A stretch of DNA of 64,000 nt from Argyresthia goedartella (lineage: Eukaryota > Arthropoda > Insecta > Lepidoptera > Argyresthiidae): positions 5,518,001 to 5,582,000 of the forward strand of contig OX463829.1 in NCBI GenBank assembly GCA_949825045.1, in the 5' to 3' direction. This document shows, piece after piece, positions 10,709 to 22,172 of the stretch. Within the stretch, counting starts at the first letter, position 1; every line of letters begins with the position of its first letter. Below the pieces are notes generated by a model. That model was given only the letters and a program-made list of their open reading frames with translations. It did not search any database and had not been told where the DNA came from. A program made the position numbers and the translations under genes.

Positions 10709-10713
10709 TATAG

Positions 10714-11517
10714 TGTATTTATTTATGATAGCCCGTATCAAATGATGTCCCTAACAAGGCCCTTTTTGTTATACCTGTATGTGTAATATTATTGTTTTCC
10801 GCTTATAAACAGAAACTTCGGATAATTCTACCAGAAGTAAAATACTCTGAGATGCTACCCGCACTTGTTACATACACATGACCCATCTTAACTTTTAGTC
10901 TATGACAAATGACGCGATATGGCATCTCCGCTAAATATTTTGCTCGAATTAAGTTTAATTTTCAAAGTTTTTACATGATTTATCGAGATACTCAACGATG
11001 GAAAGATATTCCTTTGCACCCCCTGTATTGCTTGCATTATTGGTGCAGTATCGTTACACACACGACGGCATTTTCTCAGAGTTTGCACCTTTTTTCCATT
11101 TCACTGCACACGTCTACGACGCTTATCATAAAGCAACCACAGTAGTGGTTCGCGTTGTCTTCTCTATTAAGTAAGTAAATGTAACTCAATGGCTCGAATA
11201 CAATCAATTCTCCACGTAACCACAACTTACGGGAAATTAGTTCCATAATCTCTCATGTCATAATCTCTCATCGGTACATGAGAGATTATGGAGATATTGC
11301 GTTGGAATATTGATTGGACTTCTCATCTATTAATACATCTCTCGTCAACTACAACAACGGGGAACCATCTCAAAACACACACTACGGGGTGGCCCATACA
11401 TCTTTGGTCCTTCGTCAAACAGCCACTTGGTTCTGCTTCGTCCGTGCAAATACGTCAATAATAATGTCGATGAACGAAATGACACAGTTACAAAATATCA
11501 ACAGGAAAAATTTAACT
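10714..11517. other. Intergenic, mostly featureless; one dispersed repeat
   Basis: No protein-like ORF. Bases about 11200-11345 match the second half of the repeat at 19306-19425 (CTCCACGTAA, ACTTACGGGAAAT, ATTGATTGGACTTCTCATCT). That copy contains a hairpin, with TCCATAATCTCTCATGT at 11244-11260 and its inverse ending at about 11291. The rest is AT-rich. Confidence 0.45.
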
Positions 11518-11675
11518 GCAGATCAAAAATACTGATTTGCACAGCAAATATCAGGGCAAAATGCTGCGGTAGCCTAGGTGAAGGGTAAAGGGGTGAGCGA
11601 AGCGAAGCTCCCTTTATCCCTCGTGTTAGGTTGAACATGTAAGAACAACAAAATATACTTAAAACATAAACTTAA
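11518..11675. repeat. MITE family 1, copy 2, left part (interrupted)
   Basis: Starts GCAGATCAAAAATACTGATTT, followed by the GAGCGAAGCGAAGC module and GTTAGGTTGAACATGTAAGAAC. It is broken at 11676 by a TIR element and a second repeat. It resumes at about 13533 (AAAATATTTAAAACATAAA) and ends near 13613 with GATGTGCGATTAAATACTA. The order matches the copy at 42602-43117. Confidence 0.6.
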
Positions 11676-12026
11676 GTACCGTAAAACGGGGTCAATAGGG
11701 ACGAATCTCAACTTTACGTAAGATTTTCTCTGTTTATTTCTATGAAAGGTATGTAGTTTATGATGTAGAAACTTGAGTCTAAACTAGTATTTTACGAAAA
11801 AGTTTTGAAAGAAATTCAAATATCGTTGGGCTTTACACTATTCTTAAAAATATACACCATCCCTATTCATACTGATATAGGGGTGAATAGGGACCAGCAT
11901 GGGACAATAGGGAAAAACCATCAGGGTTGTCACAAATATCTATTTATTAAAAAAATAAATACACTTTAGCCCTATCATAGATCGACCTATTTGGGTCTTA
12001 GCCGATTAATAAAAAGAATTGAAATA

Positions 12027-12382
12027 ACAACAAGTCATTAAACATTAAAAACACAAGAACCCAAACCTCTTCAGTCACAGTAAGTCTCATTTAAAATTAC
12101 AAGAAGTAATTAAACAACAAAAACACAATAACACAAACATCTACAGTCCCGGTAAGTCTCATTTAAAATTACAACCAGTAACTAAACAATAAAAACACAA
12201 TAACACAAGGCTCTAGTCACAGTAAATATCATTTTAAATTACAACAAGTAATTAAACAATAAACACACAATAACACAAACCTCTATAGTCACAGTAAGTA
12301 TCATTTAAAATTACAACAAGTCATTAAACAATAAAAACACAATAACACAAACCTCTACAGTCACAGTAAGTCTCATTTATTA
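12027..12382. repeat. 72-bp tandem array, about five units
   Basis: Units start at 12027, 12099, 12171, 12241 and 12313, each like ACAACAAGTAATTAAACAAT followed by AAAACACAATAACACAAAC and CAGTCACAGTAAGTCTCATTT. The units are about 90 % alike by eye. The array lies within the TIR element 11676-13169. Confidence 0.85.
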
Positions 12383-12409
12383 CTCTGAATCATCCATGAG
12401 ATCATTTAA

Positions 12410-12510
12410 AATTCATAGCTGCGATGGGCTAGCCCCCTGTCACGCAAAATAGTGTATTGGGTCACTGGCACAGTTGTGCCTCTGCTACCCCGTATGGGAA
12501 AAGACGTGAC
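12410..12510 (+). repeat. SINE fragment (GGGCTAGCCC...GTGACGCTATG)
   Basis: Contains CTGCGATGGGCTAGCCCCCT, CACAGTTGTGCCTCTGC and GGAAAAGACGTGACGC. Matching fragments occur near 3840-3895, 25790-25910, 27340-27430, 43700-43760, and in the fuller inverted copy at 55290-55525. It is 5'-truncated and lacks the tRNA-like head. Confidence 0.5.
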
Positions 12511-13169
12511 GCTATGTATGTATGTAATTATAGGTAGGTAGATAGTCGATAAAAAAATATGGTTTTTTTTTGTGACAACCCTGTCCCTATTGATCCATTA
12601 CGGTCCCTATTGATTAAAGTCTCGTTCCTATTCACCTATCTTTGCGTCCCTATTGCCCCCATCCGTACATCCCTATTCGCCCCCACAGCGACCCTAATAA
12701 CAGCTTTTATGAAAAAAAATACCGGCATCTACAAACTTCTGTTTTATTTAATAACTACCGCTAAAATTGTACTTACATTTTGGGTACAGTCTCTGGAAAC
12801 ATCAATCAACCTATTAGAAAACTGCACCAATCCGAAAAATCTGTAAACACACCCGAAACAATAAAGTTTTGAAGCCCAAAATATCACCGGTTTCACAGCA
12901 GCAATTCAAGGGCTTTTTTTCAATTTGAAAGAAAGAAAGAAAGAAGTTTATTTGTAATTTATTATATATTATTATATATATATTTATTTATTTGGTGCTG
13001 ACTTCATCTCAAACTAGTGTTGCCAGCTCGCAACTCGTTTATTCAACTATGAATTTGTACCAAAAAATATGGAATTGATTGAAGATAGTAGCTTTTCTGT
13101 CTTGTTAAGTTGCAATCCCGAGTTTGTCCCTATTCCCCCCTGCATCCCTATACACCCCGTTTTAGGTAC

Positions 13170-13537
13170 ACATAATAGTAGTTTATGTGGCTGCTACATA
13201 ATGCCTAATTATGTACAGATACATACACTAGTTTATCTACACATCTACACAAATATCATAAGCTCTCTTTGATGTGTTCAGGAACATTGATCATTGCTCA
13301 GCAGTTGTTTAGCTTGTTCTGTAGTACCAACTTCACAGACAAACTAGGGGCAGCACGTAGTCGGGCGTCGGCGTTCGAAATTTGAATGTCATATTTTGAC
13401 TTTTCGTACATTATGGTCATAATGATCAATATTCAGATAAGAAATAAGTTTTCACCAAGAAATTTATCATTATGCTGGCCGTAAGGTGTGGTTTTTGGAC
13501 GCGGTAAAGAGGGTTTATGATACGTGTGTAGATAAAA
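13170..13537. repeat. TTTATCTACACA-ended repeat, copy 1
   Basis: From ATAATAGTAGTTTATGTGGC to GATACGTGTGTAGATAAA. It contains an internal inverted pair (TTTATCTACACA... and ...TGTGTAGATAAA at about 13233 and 13520-13532). It shares TAATGCCTAATTATGTACAG and GCGTCGGCGTTCGAAATTTG with the inverted copy at 55961-56475. Non-coding; probably a MITE. Confidence 0.5.
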
Positions 13538-13619
13538 TATTTAAAACATAAAAAGTGTTTTTGTTGATGCTTTTTTGCTGTGCAAATCAGTATTATTGAT
13601 GTGCGATTAAATACTAGCC

Positions 13620-15947
13620 AATATCAGCTAGGTAAAAACTGCTTCTACAGTCAAGGGGAACGCACATGTGCCTCGACTGGACCCTCTAACAGGTGGACAA
13701 TAGACGTCCGGGACAACGAATGTAAAGTTCCGCTAAACAGCCCTGCAAAAGGTACAAAATCAAGCGGGAGAGTACATAACTCTGTGGGCTCTTCAGGGCC
13801 AAGGATCCCAGGTGTCACTTATCACCGAAGAAGCTGCGCAAAGACTACGACTGCTACACAAAAAGATAAGATAAGCCACAGTATCCAGGGTCGGCGTATC
13901 AATGGGAAACTGCAAAGGCCTTCTCAGCCTCCACTGCAAATCCCTTAACACGGACTACACAATCGACGTACAAGCTCTAATAATGAAGAAGCTTATTAGA
14001 AACTTGCCAAACTAAACATTTGAGAAGTCAAGCTGGAGTCATTTGGAAACACTGAAACTCGCCGATCCAGAGTTCAACGTGTCAAACCCAGATGACCTCC
14101 TCTTGGGGGCTGACGTCTACTCCGACATCATCCTCGACGAACTTCTGAAAGGAGAAACCAACACACCCGTCGCTCAACAAACGAAACTCGGATGGATCAT
14201 GTACGGAAACATCAAGACCTTTAACTGCTTAGTTACGCTACACGAGCTAGGAGACTTATCGCGATTCTGGGAAACAGAAGAAATAAGTAACAACCACGAC
14301 AGTGACCTACCAACGGAGGATTACTGCGAAAAGTTTTACATCGAAACAACGTCGAGAAGGAGCGACGGAAGATACTTTGTGAAAATGCCCATTCTTTCTT
14401 TCATGAAAGAAAAGTATGAAGAACAACTCGGCATCTCAAAAAAGAGGGCTGTATCCCAATTTTTGAATCCAATCCCAAAGAAAAATGGATCGTAACAACA
14501 AACTATCGCAATTTAACCGAGAATTCATCGAAGAATATCAGCAACTCGGACATGTGAAACCAGCGCCGACGTCAATAACCGACCAATTTTCCGTATATCT
14601 ACCACACCATGGGGTTCTACGTGAAAGTTCCTCTACGACTAGACTAAGGGTGGTCTACAATGCTAGCTTGAAGACAAGTACGGGACTCAGTCTAAACGTC
14701 ATGGAGAAAGGCCCCAATCTTCAAAAGGACCTTCAAACACTCCTGATAAAATTCAGATGCTATAGATATACTTTGACAGCCGACGTAGAGAAAATGTTCA
14801 GACAGATTCTCATACACGAAGACCAACAACATCTTCTGGAGAGAAAACCGGGAACCACCCCTACAAGACATGGTTCTCCGTACTGTTACATATGGTACCA
14901 AATCGGCCCCATATTTGGAAATGAGAACCTTGAAACAACTGGCATGGGATGAAGGAGCAAAGTACCCTGACGCCGCCAAGAAGCTCACAAAAGAATGCTA
15001 TATGGATGACGTCATAACGGGCGCAATGACGATCGAAGAAGCAAAACAACTCCAGTTAGACCTTTCCGCACTACTCAAGAAAGGAGGTTTTTATCTGAGG
15101 AAGTGGTCCAGCAACGACTCAAGAGTCTTCGAAAACCAACAACTGAAGATTGCAGCACTAACAGATGTTCAGACTTCAATCAAGAAGAGTCAACCAAGAC
15201 CTTGGGCATCAGCTACAACAAGAAGACAGACTCTTTTATTTTCAACTGGAAACTCCCTGCACAGAAAGGCAAAACTACGAAAAGAAAGCTATTGTCTGAC
15301 ATTAGCAAACTTTATGACCCCCTTGGATGGCTCGCTACAATAGTGGTGAAAGCCAAACTCCTTTTCCAAAGAGTGTGTGTCAGTAAAATCGAATAGCAAA
15401 AGATTAGAAACGACCTTCCCAACGTGAACCAGATATCAGATATCAGTATCAAGATGGCGACACAACGAGAATACCATCGAAATACTGGGATACTGCGACA
15501 GTAGTGAGAAAGCCTATTCCTGCGTGGATACAGCCGCACTACAAACTCCGACGAGACATACATAACACACCTTATTGGCGCGAAGACAAGAGTAGCACCG
15601 ATGAATAAGAAGACGTACTACTCTACCCAGATTGGAGCTAGCTAGACTACTAGACTGGGAACAGTTCTTCTATCAAAGTTCATCGAGAAGATAAAATCAA
15701 CGCACAGTGAATACGAATTGCACATCGCATGTTGGACTGACTCGCAAGTCGTCTTAGCATGACTACAAGGTGACGTCACGCGCTGAGAAAAATACGTCGC
15801 CAATCGTGTTAAATAAATAATTGCGGTCGTGGACGCAAAACGATTGGCGCTACGTGAAAACAGATGAAAACCCGGCGGACTGCGCTACACGAGGACTATT
15901 TCTTGCCATCGCACGCTGCGTCTTTGAGCTGTGGTGGAACGGTCCAA
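13620..15947 (+). pseudogene. Second BEL/Pao element, decayed PR-RT-RNase H part
   Basis: Plus-strand fragments in shifting frames follow Pao pol order. A protease-like segment (SLITEEAAQRLRLLHKKI) is at about 13800-13890. The linker LADPEFNVSNPDDLLLGADVY opens at 14061, and TKLGWIMYGN is at about 14200. RT motifs are LPHHGVLRES, LRVVYNAS, LTADVEKMFRQ and AKYPDAAKKLTKECYMDDV (YMDD at about 15000-15011), followed by GGFYLRKWSSND. The RNase H/connection segment ends with NPADCATRGLF and LWWNGPK at about 15940. Many stops and at least five frameshifts are present. Homology ends where an RNase H-bearing LINE starts. It is a different lineage from the 5110-10708 copy. Confidence 0.75.
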
Positions 15948-16503
15948 AGTCCAAACTTCGCAGGAGCAGGTAGAGTCCTACAAGAAGAGTTCGAACACTT
16001 GGCAACATTTACATCACCTAAGTTCAAAGACAGGCTATTCGCCAGCGTGTTCCAAGCGGAAATCTACGCCATAATGGAATGCGCTGAAACACTAAGGGAA
16101 AGGGTAGAAATAAAAACAAGACAGTAGTAATTTATTCTGACAGTCAGGCAGTTTTAAAAGCGCTTAGGCAACCAATAAATAAATCTGCCCAAGTCAAAGA
16201 GTTTAAGGCCAGTCTTATCTCTTTTAGAAAAACATCAGAAACAATTATCGCATGGGTCCCCGGTCATGAATGGATTCACGGTAACGCAGAAGTAGATGAA
16301 CTGGCAAGAAACGGCGCTGATGAGCGTTTTATTGGGCCAGAACCAAGATTACCTATATCAGCGACTGTCACAAAGAACATCTTCAACATGATAGCTACGC
16401 GAGATGCAAACCAAGAATGGAAGACCAAAGACTGTAGGCAATCTAAGATGTTTATCATAAGGAAAGACCCCAAAAAAACCTACTTATTATAATTAACTTA
16501 ATC
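15948..16503 (+). pseudogene. LINE fragment with RNase H domain, left part
   Basis: Encodes a LINE-type RNase H: FQAEIYAIMECAETLRER, then after a frame break VVIYSDSQAVLKAL, and IAWVPGHEWIHGNAEVDELA with ARNGADERFIGPEP. It is interrupted at 16507 by a Harbinger element and resumes at 18587. It is 5'-truncated, inserted into the BEL remnant, and carries stops and frameshifts. Confidence 0.7.
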
Positions 16504-16719
16504 TTAAGCCGGCTACACACGACAAGATATCGGTCGCGATCTAGTAGGGAGAGGTGGGGATGCCTCCTAGATTGCCTCTGAATCGTGTCGTATGTAGGGC
16601 CATACTTGGTCGTGGCCGATATCGCCTACTAAATCGGCTGGCAGGAGCAAAAATGCAGCCGATGCTTACTAGATCGGAGCACCGCCCCCTCCGCCCTGCG
16701 CGTGTGTAGGCGCATCGGC

Positions 16720-16960
16720 CCGATTTCTTTGGACAGTTTGCCGCCGGCAACACACAGGTTGCAATTAACCTTTCTCTTGGGCTTATGGCTTCTCTCATCA
16801 CCGTGCTCTCTTTTTCTATAAGTGGCGTGATCATTTGTAGAAGGTCGTTAAAACTGTGTTCATCCATCCGAAGAAAATTAATCAGGTCTTTGGACTCCAG
16901 CTCATTAAGGACGTTAATGTGGCTTAGTTGTCTCTTTTGGAGCCATTTTTTAATCTAGCA
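16720..16960 (-). pseudogene. HARBI1-like transposase N-terminal remnant
   Basis: Minus-strand reading gives WLQKRQLSHINVLNELESKD, then INFLRMDEHSFNDLLQMITP, then MREAISPRERLIAT. This matches the start of HARBI1-type nuclease proteins (WLxxR, FRMxxxxFxxLL, I.P.ERLA.TLR). The DDE core is absent, and the frame continues straight into the inverted-repeat region, so only the N-terminal tenth or so remains. Confidence 0.65.
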
Positions 16961-18245
16961 ACTTCTCTTTTTTCTATTTTGGGATAAATTGGCCGTGAGG
17001 GCTAATGCCAAACCAACACGTTGATGTTTCGAGAGAATTGGAGGCTTTTTGAAGCGCTCTTTCGCACATGCGTTCCGCTCCACGTTGGAACACACACTGT
17101 TCGGCAGTAGTCTTGTGTCGGTCATGCACAGTGTTGGATTTAGATGCGTTTAAAAGGATAGCACAAAAATACAAAAAGGATAGTACATATTTTGTGAAAA
17201 AGTGTAGTACGCTCTAATACTAATTCAACAATAATGTTTTTTTTTTTTAAATCAGCATCAGTTATTCGTAATTTTCATGACATAACACTTTCCATAATAA
17301 TTGAGCTCTACAGACGGTTTCATATACAAAAAATTACTTCACTTATCCGTTTCTATTTCGAATGAGAATGAAATGAACGCACTCACACAAACGCACAGAT
17401 GAGACACGTGCGTGGCTACCACAATGCACACTCGTACCAACATGATAATAAGCCGCAGAATTATGGACTCTATTTAGTAAAACAAAGGCAAAGATAATGT
17501 TCGGACAAGAGGAGTATCGTCTTTAATGACATAATAGTACTTTGTTGTACTATCCCTGGATATGGATAGTATATAGTACGAAGCATGAAATTATAGCATA
17601 ATTACTATAATTATAGTACGAAATCCAAAGCTGGTCATGCATGTACGAAGAACGATTAGGAAACGTTACTGTGCAATGAACGAAAGGAAACGTTTCCCTA
17701 CGCTAATCGGACATTCGGTCTATTCGGACATCGCTCTGAGAGAGTGGCGGGCGAGAGCCATGCCTAGAGAGCTGGTGTGCGGTGCGACCCATAACAGAAA
17801 GGAACCTTATCAACCATTCCAGATGGTCTAATTTTCTCTGAACTCGCTCTTTCCATCATTTGACTAGCGTAGGTATTGCAATAGAGATCAGTTTTTGCTT
17901 ATTTCGTAATGAGGCAAAATGCAATCCATTCCCTTCCATCCATTCTGGGTTTTTTTGTGCGTAAGTATTAGGTATTTGTTTTAAAACATTTTTTTTTAAT
18001 CTGTTTTAGTCAACTCGCAACCGAAAGAAGTATCGCTCGCCTGTGATAGTCAATAGTTAATGTATTTAGTCCTATGCCTGTTTAAGTATAAAGGGAAATC
18101 AAATATTATTTATTTTTTTATTTCTGCAATACAAACAGACACATACAATTGCATAAGTGATGTTATGTTATGTTATGATGAGAGTATAATATTGCTCAAG
18201 TTTCTGCTCTGCACGAAAGGAAATGTTAACCTATTGCTCCATTTC

Positions 18246-18475
18246 TTATTCTTAAGATCCAAGGTCCTAATAGTACTAATAAAGCTGTTAGAGCTTACTG
18301 GTACACTGACTGAAATGTCCTAGTACGGGGCGCTCTCTGATGACTGAGCAAGCATATTTTTTATTCTTAAGATCCAACGTCCTAATAGTACTAATAGAGC
18401 TGTTAGAGCGTAATAGTACACTGACTGAAATGTCCTAGTACGGAGCGATCTCGCTGATGACCGAGCAGGCACAAG
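18246..18475. repeat. 115-bp direct duplication in the Harbinger element
   Basis: Two units start at 18246 and 18361 (TTATTCTTAAGATCCAA, CCTAATAGTACTAATA, CACTGACTGAAATGTCC, TAGTACGG). They are about 90 % alike by eye. They lie near the right terminus of the 16507-18583 element. Confidence 0.75.
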
Positions 18476-18586
18476 ACTACTCGGCAGCCCCGTGTGTAGA
18501 GTCTGCCCCGATATTGCATCTAGGAGGCATTCCCACCTCTCCCTACTAAATCGCCACCGATATCATGTCGTATGTAGCCGGCTTTA

Positions 18587-18930
18587 GTAGGGAAAACTTA
18601 GCAATACTGGTAGGTGTGGTGACAGGTCACTGCAAACTAAATATAAGCCTATAGCCTAAGCTAAATATAATAAATATACCTATCATTATTAAGGCTCACA
18701 GGACCCATCATGCCCTCACTGTGGCTTGGAAGAAAGTAGCCAGCACTTCTTGGGAAAATGCGCAATGTATTCAAACATAAGATGGCGAACACTAGGGATG
18801 GATCACATTAAATCAAACGATTTGTCAAACTTAAAGTTTAGTGACATCCTAGAATTCATCAAACGAATAAGAAGATTTTGGGAGAGACATCTGTTGAACC
18901 AACAGTAACCAGTGCCCAAACACTAGGAAC
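18587..18930 (+). pseudogene. LINE fragment with RNase H, right part (C-terminal tail)
   Basis: Continues the LINE split at 16507. It encodes a TGHCKLN-like motif, then HAPCGLEESSQHFLGKCAMYSNIR (Cys/His tail typical of RNase H-type LINE ORF2) and FSDILEFIKRIRRFWERHLL, with TAA at about 18906. The fit with the left part shows the Harbinger insertion was later than the LINE. Confidence 0.65.
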
Positions 18931-18937
18931 TGGGTGA

Positions 18938-19160
18938 AATAGTAAAAACATTTTACATTTACATTTTACATACAGGCACATACATTGCTTCTGGCCCCAC
19001 ACTATGATACCCTGTGTCGTGGGAACCAGAAACAGCGACGTCACACACATATAAACATCCAAGACCTGTTTTTTTTTTGTTTTTAACCCGCAGCCGGGGA
19101 TCGAACCAGGGACCTCTCGCATGGTAGGCAGAGCCACAACCGCTGCGCCACAGAGGTCGT
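18938..19160 (-). mobile_element. tRNA-derived SINE (CCCAGCCGGG B-box type)
   Basis: Minus orientation. The tRNA-like head is at the right (GACCTCTGTGGC, GTTCGATCCCCGGC). The body has GTCTTGGATGTTTATATG, GTTTCTGGTTCCCACGAC and GTGTGGGGCCAGAAGC, with an A-rich and ATGTAAATGT tail at the left. Same family as 24658, 26885, 40105, 41287, 44278, 52770 and 53345. Confidence 0.75.
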
Positions 19161-19182
19161 TGTTGGGAGCATGTACCTACGG

Positions 19183-19435
19183 TTCACACTTGACCGTACA
19201 CGCCGCGGCCTCACGCGCGTTCTACTTAATCGGTCTAACGTCAGCTATGCTATTTCCATATAGCAAGTTTAGGTTATCGATTTAATTAGGCATTTTAGTT
19301 AGAATACATCAACTCTCCACGTAAAATATATAAACTTACGGGAAATAAGTCTCCATAATCTCTCACGTACCTTTGGCGTTGGAATATACTTTGATTGGAC
19401 TTCTCATCTGTCTCTTTTCTTAATCTCTCATAAGA
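19183..19435 (+). repeat. Dispersed repeat (TACGGTTCACACTTGACCGTA), copy 2
   Basis: Matches 4366-4520 in its first half and about 11200-11345 in its second half (CTCCACGTAA, ACTTACGGGAAATAAG, GATTGGACTTCTCATCTG). It is thus the longest version in the window. Non-coding. Confidence 0.5.
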
Positions 19436-19439
19436 AAAT

Positions 19440-19935
19440 TAAGCAAATAATAACAACGATAATATAAAGGAAGAGTATACTAAATATAGAAACATGTTCA
19501 GTAAAATAATTAAAGGGTTAAAAAATAATACTACGAACGAGAATTTTGCAAAAGTAATGGGAATCCTAAAGAAACTTGGAGGGTTATTAAAGAAATTTGC
19601 ACCCTAAATAAAACACACAGTAACGTCTTCTGAGTTACTTAGAATTAAAACAACGTGCGAAGAATCACTGGATGAAATCAATAATTATTTTACATCAACA
19701 GGCAACCGACTAGCAAACGAAACCCTAACAAAGCTAAATACAACTGAATCTAACCCAGCTTCCCTCGCATCTTCTAGGACTTCACCTTGTAATTCGATGA
19801 TGTTGTATCCTACTGACCCTACAGAAATGTCACAAATAATTAAATGCTAAAGTCCATTAGTGCACTTGGCTGGGATAACATTCCTACCATTATAATCAAA
19901 AGATGTAATCAGTTATTGGCATCGCCGCTAGCACA
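19440..19935 (+). pseudogene. LINE fragment, EN-RT linker (left part)
   Basis: Degenerate coding with stops. SWRVIKEI-like and MMLYPTDPTEMSQIIK, then SISALGWDNIPTIIIKRC (a motif that precedes RT in many LINEs), resemble the linker upstream of RT. It is cut at 19936 by a TIR element; RT motifs resume at about 22730. Confidence 0.55.
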
Positions 19936-20237
19936 TGGGTCGAATCGTAAAATGTTGTACAATAACCTTCATGACACCATAACACATCATAACGTTCATG
20001 ACTGAATATAACAGTCATGACTATTATAAAGCTTAGTTCATATTGGCAGTAAAAAAATAAAACATAGTTTATTAATCAGAGTTTTATTGAAATCATCCAA
20101 TATCTTATAATAATATTAATAGACATATTTACTGACGCTTACTAATCGCTATGTTTGTATGAAATAGGATATCTTTTCCTTTTGGAATTTATTATTCTTT
20201 GAATCGAAGCGAAACGTACGCTTAAAAATAAATGTAG

Positions 20238-20520
20238 CTATCGCCATCTTTCAGAAAGTACTCTTTTGAATATAACATTAATCCTACTTTTTTTACTATA
20301 AAAATTTCCGGCACTATCGACTTTATTTGTTTCAATAAATCTGAGTTTCGGTTTTGTTATTGTTTTTAAAAATCTTATGGCGTATCTATCATTTTCATGT
20401 TTTTCTGTTATAAAACCTACATAATTCTTCCATTTATTTTGAATGTAGGTAATATCACACAAGGACACTGTCGTTTCTATTATAGAGTTCTTCTTTGGTT
20501 TCGTTTTCCATCGCAGTCAC
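20238..20520 (-). pseudogene. Unrecognised ORF remnant inside the TIR element
   Basis: A short minus-strand frame of about 76 codons that stays open further upstream to about 20510. It reads WKNYVGFITEKHENDRYAIR followed by FLKTITKPKLRFIETNKVD. This resembles in outline the C-terminal W-Y/V-G-x-I...I.FL segment seen in several uncharacterised insect transposon proteins. It may be the only trace of the element's own protein. No catalytic motif is visible. Confidence 0.3.
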
Positions 20521-20751
20521 ATTATCCTTAATTTTAGAGTCGGACAGTTCTGTAAATGAAGGTAAGTGATTAAATGATAAGGTAAAATTTAAAAGTATAT
20601 ATTTGCATTATACGGTACAGAAGTTCTTTTTACTTACCTGATGTAGAGATACAGTCATTTTGTTCGCAATTTTCTTTCGCCGCCTCATTATTTTTTGCAT
20701 TTTTTTTTATTCATATCTCAAAAAGTATACATTTCCTAACTTAATAAATTA

Positions 20752-20899
20752 CTAGCTGTCACCCACGCCCAATTACCCTCCTTCTGGTGCAGTCGAATAA
20801 AAAGTACCCTATATGTTAATCTAGCTCATAAACTATACGTGTGTTAAATTTCATTCAAATCGGTCCAGCCGTTTCAGCGTAGAAGACTCACAAACATAT

Positions 20900-20948
<49 letters not shown>

Positions 20949-20970
20949 GTTTCACAATTATAATATTTTT
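20752..20970 (+). repeat. Lepidopteran-type dispersed repeat with (CA)n tail
   Basis: Starts ACTAGCTGTCACCCACGCCC, continues AAATTTCATTCAAATCGGTCC and CCGTTTCAGCGTAGAAG, and ends in (CA)n at 20905-20946. Other partial copies are at 27115-27300, 45603-46120, 57285-57420 and 60840-60930. Confidence 0.6.
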
Positions 20971-22134
20971 ATGATATTGGATGGGAGGAGCCCCCCCTCC
21001 CCCACCCACCACCCAAATCAGGTCCAACAATTAAAAAAAAACCCTATTTTGAAGTCATTGAACTCAGTGCACAGTATAGCCTACACTTATGAATTGGTCA
21101 TGACTGTAACGTAACGCATTTCGTTACAAATCGTTACATTCATGACAAAAAAGCGTGGTACCTAACCTAAAATAAATATTATCTTTTTGTTGCGGACAAA
21201 CTCGGACTGATCAATAGTTTCATTGGCTTTTGTGACAATAAACCTTCATAATGATGTACAACAGTGAGACAGAATATGCCTACTAAAAATAAATAAAATC
21301 GGTTCGGCAGCAAGTACCGTACAAGCAACTTCTCTTGAGAAGAATTCTTTTTTTTAATGTTTCGATACCTAGAAAATCATTTGAGAATTATTACTGGAAT
21401 ATCTAGCGACGTTCCTACCTATCCCACCTCTCCGATCCCTACCTGTCCTTAATGCGATGAACGCTTCACGTATTTCCTTATCTACACCTAAAATTCCCAC
21501 TCAATTAATTCTCATATAATTACTATATAGCACTATCTATCTAGATTAAACAAATGCATAGGCATTCTGATGAATATCTATTTCAACTCTACGAATCCAT
21601 CCTTTTATTAGCTTACTTTTATCAGCTTGAAATTTATAATGACTCAGAACAATTTGAATCATACAATTATTAAACGATTCGAAAGAAATTATAATAAACG
21701 AATCAATTAAATATAAAACGTGTCCTGTATAATCAGCTTGCTGCTGAAGTTAAAAATTAAAAAAAAAAACAATTTTTTAACATTACACAATAATTAATAA
21801 ATTTTATCGAATTTAAAGAATTTTCACGAAAAAGATGACGTCATAGTGGGTCCGCCATTTTGAATTTTAAAAAACTGATGAAAGATTCGAAACCAGCACC
21901 CTCAAAAACCCACATCTACCCCTCAATACTTGGAATTACATACAAAATTAACGTTGCGTGTTCAAAAAAGTCAGTTTTTTACAAATAAAAAACGAACCGC
22001 TGGACCGATTTTTTCTAGACTCCTTTCAGATCTAAGTCATGACGTGGCGTATCGATTGATATGGTCATCAAAGCGATTCGGTCCAGTAGTTATTGAGAAA
22101 ACGAATTCCATAATTTTGATCACGTACATACGTA

Positions 22135-22137
<3 letters not shown>

Positions 22138-22170
<33 letters not shown>
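22138..22170. repeat. (CA)n microsatellite
   Basis: About 14 CA units directly follow ACGTACATACGTACGTACA. It lies in the TIR element 19936-22705. Confidence 0.9.

Positions 22171-22172
<2 letters not shown>

Larger units (their letters stand above)
11676..13169. mobile_element. TIR element with GTACCGTAAAACGGGG ends and CCCTATT subterminal sites
   Basis: The left end GTACCGTAAAACGGGGTCAAT and the inverse of the right end (GTACCTAAAACGGGGTG) form inverted repeats of about 25-30 bp. The 1.5-kb interior has many copies of AATAGGGAC near the left end (11690-11915) and of the inverse GTCCCTATT near the right end (12585-12685 and 13127-13155). It also has a 72-bp tandem array. No transposase remnant is seen, so it is probably non-autonomous. 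The superfamily is not assigned, and no convincing target duplication was found. Confidence 0.65.
16507..18583 (-). mobile_element. PIF/Harbinger-like DNA transposon, decayed
   Basis: The terminal inverted repeats are about 65 bp. The left end is AGCCGGCTACACACGACA and the right end is the inverse of AGCCGGCTACATACGACA; both continue into TAGTAGGGAGAGGTGGG and TGCCTCCTAGAT. The element is flanked by TTA on both sides (16504-16506 and 18584-18586), the 3-bp TWA-type duplication of the superfamily. A HARBI1-like N-terminal segment lies on the minus strand near the left end. The interior also has a 115-bp direct duplication (18246-18475). It splits a LINE coding region. Confidence 0.8.

Noticed and set aside
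12027..12382. CRISPR-like or centromeric satellite array
   Set aside because: Only five units, head-to-tail without spacers, and contained in a single TIR element.
20905..20946. (CA)n tract as a regulatory Z-DNA element
   Set aside because: It is the tail of a common dispersed repeat, with no gene nearby.
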